DNA of 20,684 nt. It comes from Ruminococcus sp. UBA4350. GTDB taxonomy: Bacteria > Bacillota > Clostridia > Oscillospirales > Ruminococcaceae. This document shows, piece after piece, positions 15,357-20,684 of this stretch (positions within the stretch are counted from its first letter, which is position 1; the number at the start of each line of letters is the position of its first letter). Location of the stretch: positions 1-20,684 of the forward strand of contig DGSY01000053.1 in NCBI GenBank assembly GCA_002394125.1, given 5' to 3'. Below the pieces are notes generated by a model. That model had not been told where the DNA came from and made no database searches. It worked only from the letters and a program-made list of their open reading frames with translations. A program made the position numbers and the translations under genes.

Positions 15357-17018
15357 ATGAGAAACATCCGAATTGGTGACTACCTCGTCGAGGAGGGCCA
15401 CATCACCCCGGAACAGCTGCAGCAGGTCCTGCAGAGACAGCGTGAATCTACAGATCAGAAGAAGTTCGGCGAAGTCATCGTCGAGATGGGCTTCATGTCT
15501 GATATCAAGTTCGCGCAGGCTCTGTCTGTCAAGCTGCAAACCCCGTTCGTTGACCTGAACAATGTTGAGGTTGACGGCGAGATCGCACGCATGGTACCGC
15601 AGGACCTCGCTGAAAGAAACTGCGTCATCGCGATCAACAAGACCGGCCGCCGCCTGACCGTTGCGACCGACGACCCCGTCAACTTCAATATCCTTGAAGA
15701 TATCAAGGTCAAGACCGGTTATGACTGTATTCCGGTTCTGGCAACCCGCAGCGCGATCAAGAAGGCAATCGGTAAGGCCTACCAGATGACCGACCTCGGC
15801 GACCTCGGCATTGACACCTCTCAGGGCGAGATGATGGAGGATGAGGAGTCCCGTGACCGTGTTGAGAGCGCCCCGATCGTTAAGCTCGCAACGCAGATCG
15901 TCGAAAATGCATTCCGCATGGAAGCGACGGATATTCACCTTGAGCCGTTTGAGAAGTATACGCAGATCCGCGTCCGTGTCAACGGCGACCTTGTCGTCCT
16001 GATGAATGTTTCCTCGAATGTCCAGAATCAGCTCGCAACCCGTCTGAAGCTGATCTCCGGCATGAACATCGCTGAAAAGCGTATCCCGCAGGACGGCCGT
16101 TTCTCCCAGACGGTTGACGGCATCCCGCTCGACCTCCGTGTTTCCTCGCTCCCGATGGTTCACGGCGAAAAGATCGTTCTCCGAATCCTCTCGACCGGCG
16201 CGATCAAAACGCGCGGCCTGCATGAGCTCGGTATGTCTGACTATAACTTCCGCCTGTTCGAGAGCATGATCAAGTGCCCGCACGGCGTTATCCTCGTTAC
16301 CGGCCCGACCGGTTCCGGTAAGTCCACCACTCTGTATGCGGCGCTCGGCGCGATCGCAAGACCGGAGGTCAACGTCGTTACGGTTGAGGACCCGGTCGAA
16401 AAGCAGATCGAAGGCATCAACCAGTGCCAGATCAACGTCAAGTCCGGTATGACCTTCCCGGCAGCACTTCGCTCCATTCTCCGTCAGGACCCGGACATCA
16501 TCATGATCGGTGAGATGCGTGACGGCGAGACCGCTGAAATCGGCATCCGCGCCGCTATCACCGGACACCTCGTTCTTTCCACGCTCCATACCAATGACGC
16601 GGCATCCACCATCGTCCGTCTGGTCGATATGGGCATCCCGTCCTACATGGTCGCATCCTCGCTGATCGGCGTTGTGGCACAGCGCCTCGTCAAGGTGCTC
16701 TGCCCGAAGTGCAGAAAGCAGAGAATGTCCACCGCAGAGGAAAATGATCTGATGCACATTGATCATTCCGTTCCGGTCTACGATGCAGTCGGCTGCAATG
16801 AGTGCGGCAACGGCTACCGCGGCAGAACGGCAATTCACGAGATCATTCACTGCTCCGGCGATATCTCCACGCTGATCGCGAACGGCGCAAGCTCCGATGA
16901 GCTGGAAAGAACTGCCCGCGCAAACGGCACAAAGCTGCTGCGTGACAATGTTGCCGATCTGGTTCAGCAGGGTGTCACCACCATGGACGAGCTGGTTCGT
17001 GTTACATATACGGTCTAA
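15357..17018 (+). CDS. pilB: type IV pilus extension ATPase PilB (GspE family)
   Basis: A 553-residue cytoplasmic motor that powers pilin polymerisation at PilC. The N-terminal domain is MshEN-like: R5-I-G-D-Y-L ... L21 ... L25 ... Q28 is followed by a second, weaker copy K36-F-G-E ... G45 ... L56 ... K59. Next come the N2 domain and the C-terminal ATPase, with ATDIHLEPF, the Walker A GPTGSGKST (316-324), the Asp box TVEDPVE, the Walker B region DPDIIMIGEMRD (378-389) and the His box GHLVLSTLHTNDA. A zinc-type tetracysteine CPKC (449-452) ... CNEC (480-483) is present, as is typical of PilB/GspE and absent from PilT. Length and order match the family. It is followed after 30 bases by pilT in the same direction. 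The first MshEN motif is well kept, so binding of c-di-GMP is plausible, but not shown. Confidence 0.97.
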   Translation: MRNIRIGDYLVEEGHITPEQLQQVLQRQRESTDQKKFGEVIVEMGFMSDIKFAQALSVKLQTPFVDLNNVEVDGEIARMVPQDLAERNCVIAINKTGRRLTVATDDPVNFNILEDIKVKTGYDCIPVLATRSAIKKAIGKAYQMTDLGDLGIDTSQGEMMEDEESRDRVESAPIVKLATQIVENAFRMEATDIHLEPFEKYTQIRVRVNGDLVVLMNVSSNVQNQLATRLKLISGMNIAEKRIPQDGRFSQTVDGIPLDLRVSSLPMVHGEKIVLRILSTGAIKTRGLHELGMSDYNFRLFESMIKCPHGVILVTGPTGSGKSTTLYAALGAIARPEVNVVTVEDPVEKQIEGINQCQINVKSGMTFPAALRSILRQDPDIIMIGEMRDGETAEIGIRAAITGHLVLSTLHTNDAASTIVRLVDMGIPSYMVASSLIGVVAQRLVKVLCPKCRKQRMSTAEENDLMHIDHSVPVYDAVGCNECGNGYRGRTAIHEIIHCSGDISTLIANGASSDELERTARANGTKLLRDNVADLVQQGVTTMDELVRVTYTV

Positions 17019-17048
17019 CCGTAAAGAGGAAGAAACGGAGGATTTATC

Positions 17049-18158
17049 ATGCCCATTATCAATGTCAACAAAATTCTTGACGATGTGCGTGCGCTCGGCT
17101 GCTCCGACCTGCACTTCACCGTCGGCATCAATCCGGTTGTCCGTCTGCACGGTCAGCTCCGCAAGATGAGCAGCTATCCGGAGATGACAGATGAGATGAT
17201 CGCAGAGATCGTTGAGCAGATGACCAACGAGCATCAGCGTGCCAATGTCGGCAAAAAGATCGACACGGACTTCTCCTATGTCACCCGCGCCGGCTACCGT
17301 CACCGCTGCAACATCTTCTTCCAGCGTGACCATACGGCCATCGCGATCCGTCTGCTGCGCAATGACATCCCGACACTGGAGGATCTGTTCATGCCGCCTG
17401 TCATGTCGGAATTTGCAATGCGTCCCCGCGGCCTCGTGCTCATCACCGGCCCGACCGGTTCCGGTAAGTCTACCACGCTCGCCGGCATGATCGACTATGT
17501 CAACTGCAACAAGTCCGCACACGTTATCACGATCGAGGACCCGATCGAGTATGTTCACGAGCATAAGCGCTGCATGATCAACCAGCGCGAGGTCGGCGCC
17601 GATGTTCCGAGCTTCGCAATGGCGCTGAGAGCTGCACTTCGTGAAGACCCGGATGTCATCCTCGTCGGAGAAATGCGTGACTTCGAGACCATTCAGGCTG
17701 CGATCACCGCGGCTGAAACCGGTCACCTTGTTTTCTCGACCCTTCATACAACCTCCGCGCCGGACACCATCAACCGTATCATCGACGTGTATCCGGAGCA
17801 TCAGCAGAATCAGATCCGCGCACAGCTCGCAAACGTTCTGGTCGGCGTTGTCTCCCAGACACTGCTTCCGCTCAAGAACGGCACCGGCCGTATCGCGGCA
17901 ATGGAAATCCTGAATGTGACCGACGCTGTCGCCGCCATGATCCGTGAGGGTAAGATCCACCTGATCCTGTCCTCGATCCAGGCTGGTAAGGCACACGGCA
18001 TGATGTCGCTCGACCAGGAGCTTGCACGTCTGGTCAAGAACAACACGGTCAACGAAGTCGATGCACTCGAAAAGTGCCAGGACAAGACCGAGTTCTATCG
18101 CTACCTCACTGCTATGGGCGGCCAGTCCGTCATTACCCGCGAGGGCGTTATCGGCTGA
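17049..18158 (+). CDS. pilT: type IV pilus retraction ATPase PilT
   Basis: A 369-residue hexameric motor that depolymerises the pilus, giving retraction, twitching and pull on the attached surface. It has the PilT N-terminal domain (SDLHFTVGINPVVRLHGQL), the Walker A GPTGSGKST (134-142), the Asp box TIEDPIEYVH, the Walker B region REDPDVILVGEMRD, the His box GHLVFSTLHT and, near the C-terminus, IQAGKAHGMMSLDQ, which is the PilT-specific AGxxxGMQTxxQ-type motif. It lacks the tetracysteine of PilB. The start has CGGAGG 8-13 bases upstream. A dedicated retraction motor argues that this locus makes a true retractable pilus and not a type II secretion pseudopilus. It forms an operon with pilB and ends in a terminator at 18170-18195. 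Confidence 0.97.
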   Translation: MPIINVNKILDDVRALGCSDLHFTVGINPVVRLHGQLRKMSSYPEMTDEMIAEIVEQMTNEHQRANVGKKIDTDFSYVTRAGYRHRCNIFFQRDHTAIAIRLLRNDIPTLEDLFMPPVMSEFAMRPRGLVLITGPTGSGKSTTLAGMIDYVNCNKSAHVITIEDPIEYVHEHKRCMINQREVGADVPSFAMALRAALREDPDVILVGEMRDFETIQAAITAAETGHLVFSTLHTTSAPDTINRIIDVYPEHQQNQIRAQLANVLVGVVSQTLLPLKNGTGRIAAMEILNVTDAVAAMIREGKIHLILSSIQAGKAHGMMSLDQELARLVKNNTVNEVDALEKCQDKTEFYRYLTAMGGQSVITREGVIG

Positions 18159-18169
18159 TCAACACAGAA

Positions 18170-18195
18170 AACGGGGCGGAGCTTTCCGTCCCGTT
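18170..18195 (+). terminator. intrinsic terminator after pilB-pilT
   Basis: AACGGGGCGGA (18170-18180), loop GCTT and TCCGTCCCGTT (18185-18195) form an 11-pair stem with one G-U pair, followed by the T-rich TGCATTTCCGTTTCC. It begins 11 bases after the pilT stop. Confidence 0.7.
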
Positions 18196-18343
18196 TGCAT
18201 TTCCGTTTCCCATGACGGTTTGCCGATTGTTACAATCCTGTCATCAAATTTGTGCAGAATGTCAAAAACAAAACCCGAAAAATCCCATAAAAACCGGCTT
18301 TCGTAAAAGTTTGTTCACAATTCAGAAATATTGCGGAAAAGAC

Positions 18344-18372
18344 TTGACTTTTTTCTTTGGATGTGCTATACT
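18344..18372 (+). promoter_or_regulatory. strong extended -10 promoter of pilA1
   Basis: TTGACT (18344-18349), 17 bases and TATACT (18367-18372), preceded by TGC, an extended -10 element. The 140 bases upstream are AT-rich, with A-runs that could act as an UP element, and include a 13-base palindrome GATTGT-T-ACAATC at 18225-18237 that could bind a regulator. I see no gene between 18159 and 18484. Confidence 0.82.
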
Positions 18373-18378
18373 AAGACC

Positions 18379-18484
18379 ATAGAGAACGGCGGAACGGATT
18401 TGAGAGTCGACTTAGAATCCCGGAACCCGTTATCTGATCGAAAAAGCAGTGGAATCTGCTACTTACTTGAGGAGGTAATTTATC
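18379..18484 (+). other. structured 5' leader of pilA1
   Basis: The roughly 105-nt leader can form a nested stem AACGG (18385-18389)/CCGTT (18427-18431) enclosing GGATT (18396-18400)/AATCC (18416-18420), then a hairpin AGCAG/CTGCT (18445-18449/18456-18460). The strong GAGGAGG ribosome binding site follows unpaired. No known riboswitch is recognised; it is more likely an mRNA-stabilising leader for an abundant pilin. Confidence 0.35.
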
Positions 18485-18970
18485 ATGAAAAAGAAAGGCT
18501 TCACCCTGATTGAGCTGATCGTTGTTATCGCAATCATCGGCGTTCTGGCAGCTATCCTGGTTCCGGCAATGCTCGGCTATGTTAGAAAGTCCAAGATCAC
18601 GACTGCTAACACCACAGCTAAGTCCATCTACAATGCAATCAACACCACGCTGGTTGACATGGACACTGCTGACAAGACTCTCCCGAGCGGCGCAAACAAT
18701 GTCTCTCCGAAGTCCGATGATTCGTGGCATGGCACTGGTTCTGACTACTTCAAGAACGCTGTTTATTCCTATTTCTCTGATATCGCAAAGGTCAAGGAGT
18801 TCTCTTACACGATCGAGAACGGCAGCTGCACCGCTACCGGTGTTATGAACGGCTCTTATCCGGGTGCTTATCCGAAGGCTTGGGACGTTACCATGTTCAA
18901 GAGCAATGGCAACTCCTGCGCTAACTCTGAGACCGCTATGAACAATCCGCAGTGGGGTTCTTCGACCTGA
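18485..18970 (+). CDS. pilA1: major type IV pilin PilA1
   Basis: A 161-residue prepilin. The leader is only five residues (MKKKG), followed by FTLIELIVVIAIIGVLAAIL with Glu5 and a proline at mature position 22, the hallmarks of type IVa-like pilins. The mature protein of 156 residues has one globular domain with two cysteines (C115 and C145 of the precursor) near the C-terminus, which could close a disulfide D-region loop. The gene has the strongest promoter signals in the window, a GAGGAGG ribosome binding site and its own terminator, as expected for an abundant fibre subunit. It is paralogous to the next gene: the N-terminal 50 residues are nearly the same, and both carry FSD-x-x-[KR]VK and NG-x-YPG-x-YP motifs. 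I recall that the Ruminococcus albus pilA1-pilA2 locus, where one product (GP25) was linked to cellulose adhesion, has this arrangement. Confidence 0.95.
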   Translation: MKKKGFTLIELIVVIAIIGVLAAILVPAMLGYVRKSKITTANTTAKSIYNAINTTLVDMDTADKTLPSGANNVSPKSDDSWHGTGSDYFKNAVYSYFSDIAKVKEFSYTIENGSCTATGVMNGSYPGAYPKAWDVTMFKSNGNSCANSETAMNNPQWGSST

Positions 18971-19019
18971 TTTGATCTCGTAATTCTGTTTCGAGACAAT
19001 CACAAAAAAAGTATAATAG

Positions 19020-19045
19020 CAAATGCCTCCTTTGGGAGGCATTTG
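19020..19045 (+). terminator. terminator between pilA1 and pilA2
   Basis: CAAATGCCTCC (19020-19030), loop TTTG and GGAGGCATTTG (19035-19045) form a perfect 11-pair stem followed by the T-rich TTGTATCTTGT. Read-through could still let some pilA2 be transcribed from the pilA1 promoter. Confidence 0.75.
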
Positions 19046-19075
19046 TTGTATCTTGTATATGTTAACGAATATTAT
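19046..19075 (+). promoter_or_regulatory. candidate promoter of pilA2
   Basis: TTGTAT (19046-19051), 18 bases and TATTAT (19070-19075). This is weaker than the pilA1 promoter and sits directly behind the pilA1 terminator, whose T-rich tail it uses. Confidence 0.45.
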
Positions 19076-19110
19076 CGACAGTCGGGCTGCTTTTGTAGAG
19101 AGGATAAATT

Positions 19111-19644
19111 ATGAAAAAACAACACGGCTTTACACTGATTGAATTGATCGTGGTCATTGCGATCATCGGCGTTCTTGCAGCGATCCTTGTTCCGGCGATG
19201 ATCGGCTATGTGAAGCGCTCCAGGATCTCGACCGCGAACAGTGCAGCGAAATCGGTCTATAATGCGCTGAACACATCTATGGTGGAAATGGACACTGCCA
19301 ATTATGATGTGCAGCCCCTGATGAATCAGGACATTGAGGCAACAGGCACCGAGATCTACGGCTGCAAGGATTTTGCCGGATCTTCGTCGCCGGATGCTGC
19401 GACGCTGAAGAAGATGCTTTACTCCAGAGTTGTCGAATATTTCTCTGACGTGCAGCGCGTCAAGGATCTGAAATTCCGCTTCGGCGAGCAGGGCTGCGTC
19501 GGCGTCGGCATCGTCAACGGCAAGTATCCCGGTACATATCCGCAGGCAATCACAGTGCAGGATTACGATGCGAAGGGCTCTGCATGGACTGTATCAGATG
19601 CGCTTTCGTTTGCGATGCGGGATCCTGCTCCGGCTGCAACCTAA
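19111..19644 (+). CDS. pilA2: type IV pilin PilA2 (paralogue of PilA1)
   Basis: A 177-residue prepilin with the leader MKKQHG, followed by FTLIELIVVIAIIGVLAAIL and the same Glu5 and Pro22 as PilA1. After the shared helix the two diverge. PilA2 has an extra stretch with IEATGTEIYGCKDFAGSSS, and its two cysteines (C85 and C129) are placed differently from those of PilA1, so the surface loops and any disulfide differ. Conserved islands (EYFSDVQRVKD and NGKYPGTYPQ) show common descent by tandem duplication. The ribosome binding site is AGAGAGG, weaker than that of pilA1, and the promoter is also weaker, so lower expression is expected. It may be a minor fibre subunit or be used under other conditions. 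Confidence 0.94.
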   Translation: MKKQHGFTLIELIVVIAIIGVLAAILVPAMIGYVKRSRISTANSAAKSVYNALNTSMVEMDTANYDVQPLMNQDIEATGTEIYGCKDFAGSSSPDAATLKKMLYSRVVEYFSDVQRVKDLKFRFGEQGCVGVGIVNGKYPGTYPQAITVQDYDAKGSAWTVSDALSFAMRDPAPAAT

Positions 19645-19669
19645 AGCAAATTGAATATCGGAAATGACT

Positions 19670-19701
19670 GGCAGTACCGCGTGCAGGTGCTGCCTGTTTT
19701 T
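19670..19701 (+). terminator. intrinsic terminator of pilA2
   Basis: GGCAGTACC (19670-19678), a 7-base loop and GGTGCTGCC (19686-19694, one G-U pair) are followed by TG and five T. It begins 26 bases after the stop codon. Confidence 0.85.
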
Positions 19702-19707
19702 GTATGC

Positions 19708-19794
19708 AAAAAAGTCCCGCCTGCATGATGACAGGCGGGCGGAAAGGGGGGAAATGCATCTGCGGTTGATTGGGGAGTCCGCATTGCGTTTCAT
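19708..19794 (-). ncRNA. candidate orphan small RNA with C-rich segment (minus strand)
   Basis: A promoter at 19801-19829 reads left into a transcript of about 87 nt that ends in a good intrinsic terminator: CCCGCCTG (19723-19716 side) paired with CAGGCGGG (19732-19739), then AC and six T (A-tract 19713-19708). No minus-strand gene lies between promoter and terminator: the only frame from an ATG there runs through the terminator without a stop. The RNA holds an unpaired pyrimidine stretch, TTTCCCCCCTTTCC (complement of 19740-19753), the kind of C-rich loop used by some Gram-positive small RNAs to block Shine-Dalgarno sequences. Promoter and terminator are both sequence-based predictions; expression is unknown. 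Confidence 0.45.
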
Positions 19795-19800
19795 GCATAT

Positions 19801-19829
19801 ATCATACAGCAGAACGCCGCGAAATGCAA
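19801..19829 (-). promoter_or_regulatory. sigma-A promoter of the candidate small RNA
   Basis: On the minus strand, TTGCAT (19829-19824), 17 bases and TATGAT (19806-19801), pointing away from the lyase gene and toward the terminator at 19708-19739. Confidence 0.55.
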
Positions 19830-19923
19830 TGACTGATTTCTGCAAGATCATGCACTTTTGCTTCATGATTATTCCTCTGCGTATTTTTGCAGTAAAATAT
19901 CATGCGGATGATAGAATCCGGTA

Positions 19924-19951
19924 TTGCAATTCACGCGAAAATATTTATAAT
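19924..19951 (+). promoter_or_regulatory. promoter of the rhamnogalacturonan lyase gene
   Basis: TTGCAA (19924-19929), 16 bases and TATAAT (19946-19951). The predicted leader of about 60 nt holds AGGCAC (19961-19966) and GTGCCT (19977-19982), a 6-pair stem with a 10-base loop. The ribosome binding site AAGGGGGAAG is unusual in its run of five G. Confidence 0.7.
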
Positions 19952-20020
19952 AAAAGACAGAGGCACACGGGGCACGGTGCCTTACATGAAATGAGGGAAT
20001 CATGATTTTAAGGGGGAAGC

Positions 20021-20684
20021 ATGATGAAAGAATCAGCAAGAAAACTGGCTGCCATTACCGCAGCCGCAGCGATCAGCCTGACAGCGGCAGCACCGCTCGC
20101 TGTCTCCGCAGCTTACGGAGTCGGCGGAAACGGCAAGGCGATCATGGAGTATCTCGACCGCGGCATCTATGCGGTCAAGTCCGGAAACGGAATGTTCGTC
20201 AGCTGGCGCTGGAATGCAGATGACGCAGATGACGCGGAATTTCGCCTTTACCGCGACGACACGCTGATCTACACCAGCAAGTCCGGCGATGCAACATCCT
20301 ATCAGGATAACGGCGGCAATGCGAAATCCAAGTACCGCGTGGATCAGGTTTCCGGCGGCAAGGTCGTCGATTCGCAGACCTGCCGGCACAGCTCCGGCAA
20401 CAACTATTTCGATATTCCGCTCAACAGCCCCGGCTCGCAGTATTCGCCCAATGACTGTGTGGTCGGCGATGTGGACGGCGACGGACAGTATGAGATCTTC
20501 CTGAAGTGGGATCCTTCCAACTCGAAGGACAATTCGCAGTCCGGCAAGACTGATGATGTCATCATCGACTGCGTGACGCTCGAAGGCAAGACGCTCTGGC
20601 GCATCAATCTCGGCAAGAACATCCGCGCCGGTCAGCATTACACGCAGATGTGTGTCGCGGATTTCGACTGCGACGGCAAGGCTG
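20021..20684 (+). CDS. rhamnogalacturonan lyase, polysaccharide lyase family 11 (5' part, partial)
   Basis: The first 221 codons of a secreted pectin-degrading enzyme run off the right edge with no stop. Residues 1-30 are a Sec signal peptide (positive MMKESARKLA, hydrophobic Ala-rich core, APLAVSA cleavage region). The mature part opens with IMEYLDRGIYAVKSGNGMFV and SWRW, an N-terminal beta-sandwich typical of PL11, then GDVDGDGQYEIFLKW (a calcium-binding blade of the beta-propeller), DPSNSKDNSQSG and NIRAGQHYTQM, all strongly diagnostic for PL11 rhamnogalacturonan lyases of the YesW/YesX type. These cleave the rhamnose-galacturonate backbone of rhamnogalacturonan I by beta-elimination, using calcium. 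Two adjacent ATG codons (20021 and 20024) are possible starts behind AAGGGGGAAG; they differ by one residue. Any C-terminal binding module or dockerin lies outside the window. It has its own promoter and is not in the pilin transcript. Confidence 0.93.
   Translation, partial: MMKESARKLAAITAAAAISLTAAAPLAVSAAYGVGGNGKAIMEYLDRGIYAVKSGNGMFVSWRWNADDADDAEFRLYRDDTLIYTSKSGDATSYQDNGGNAKSKYRVDQVSGGKVVDSQTCRHSSGNNYFDIPLNSPGSQYSPNDCVVGDVDGDGQYEIFLKWDPSNSKDNSQSGKTDDVIIDCVTLEGKTLWRINLGKNIRAGQHYTQMCVADFDCDGKA

Noticed and set aside
15312..17996. 894-codon open frame on the minus strand
   Set aside because: It lies opposite pilB and pilT, whose motifs are unmistakable. The frame is open only because of the codon bias of the real genes, and the translation is a compositional shadow rich in Asp, Arg and Leu.
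4888..19644. type II secretion system
   Set aside because: A PilT retraction motor with its specific C-terminal motif, PilM/N/O-type components and abundant pilins point to a type IV pilus, and no secretin gene is present.
19664..20005. 113-codon open frame on the plus strand
   Set aside because: Overlaps the pilA2 terminator, the small-RNA terminator and the lyase promoter, and has a Cys/Arg/His-rich composition and no ribosome binding site.
20002..20223. 73-codon open frame at the start of the lyase gene
   Set aside because: It is in another frame. The correct frame from 20021 has a signal peptide and clear PL11 motifs and stays open to the window edge.
1..20684. CRISPR arrays, tRNA or rRNA genes, insertion sequences
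   Set aside because: No regularly spaced repeats, no cloverleaf-type sequence and no transposase frame were seen on either strand.

Overview
The window looks like a chromosomal segment of a Gram-positive, plant-fibre-degrading Ruminococcus-type Firmicute (Oscillospiraceae). Evidence for this: near-consensus AGGAGG ribosome binding sites, sigma-A promoters with 17-base spacing, a type IV pilus locus without secretin or pilotin genes (single-membrane type), two tandem major-pilin genes like the pilA1-pilA2 locus I recall from Ruminococcus albus, and a pectin-degrading rhamnogalacturonan lyase (PL11 family) at the right edge. Base composition of the genes is moderately GC-rich, while the promoter regions are AT-rich. 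Species assignment is inference.

Layout. 1-376: 3' end of an FtsX/MacB-type ABC transporter permease (+). 377-656: a cluster of short perfect hairpins (probably a dispersed intergenic repeat) and a shared terminator. 657-2075 (-): AGCS-family sodium:alanine/glycine symporter. 2245-3114 (-): lipoprotein whose single folded domain sits between Ala/Glu/Ser-rich tails. 3579-4607 (+): LacI-family regulator. 4888-14298 (+): a long pilus-assembly operon: pilC, a fused pilM-pilN, pilO, a 1088-residue PilX-like minor pilin, and two large minor pilins. 14347-15273 (-): prepilin peptidase pilD, divergent from 15357-18158 (+) pilB and pilT. 18485-18970 and 19111-19644 (+): major pilins pilA1 and pilA2, each apparently with its own promoter and terminator. 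19708-19794 (-): a candidate orphan small RNA. 20021 to the end (+): start of a secreted PL11 lyase.

How they work together. PilD cleaves and methylates the pilins. PilB (extension) and PilT (retraction) drive the PilC platform. The PilM-N fusion and PilO form the inner alignment complex. PilA1/PilA2 would build the fibre, and the giant PilX-like protein with the two large minor pilins would form the initiating or tip complex, plausibly an adhesin. The N-terminus of PilB resembles a c-di-GMP-binding MshEN domain. The main points of novelty are the PilM-PilN fusion, the giant minor pilin with an EF-hand-like loop and no Glu5, matched acidic insertions in PilN and PilO, intercistronic hairpins without U-tracts, and a C-rich candidate sRNA that could pair with the ribosome binding site of the adjacent lyase.
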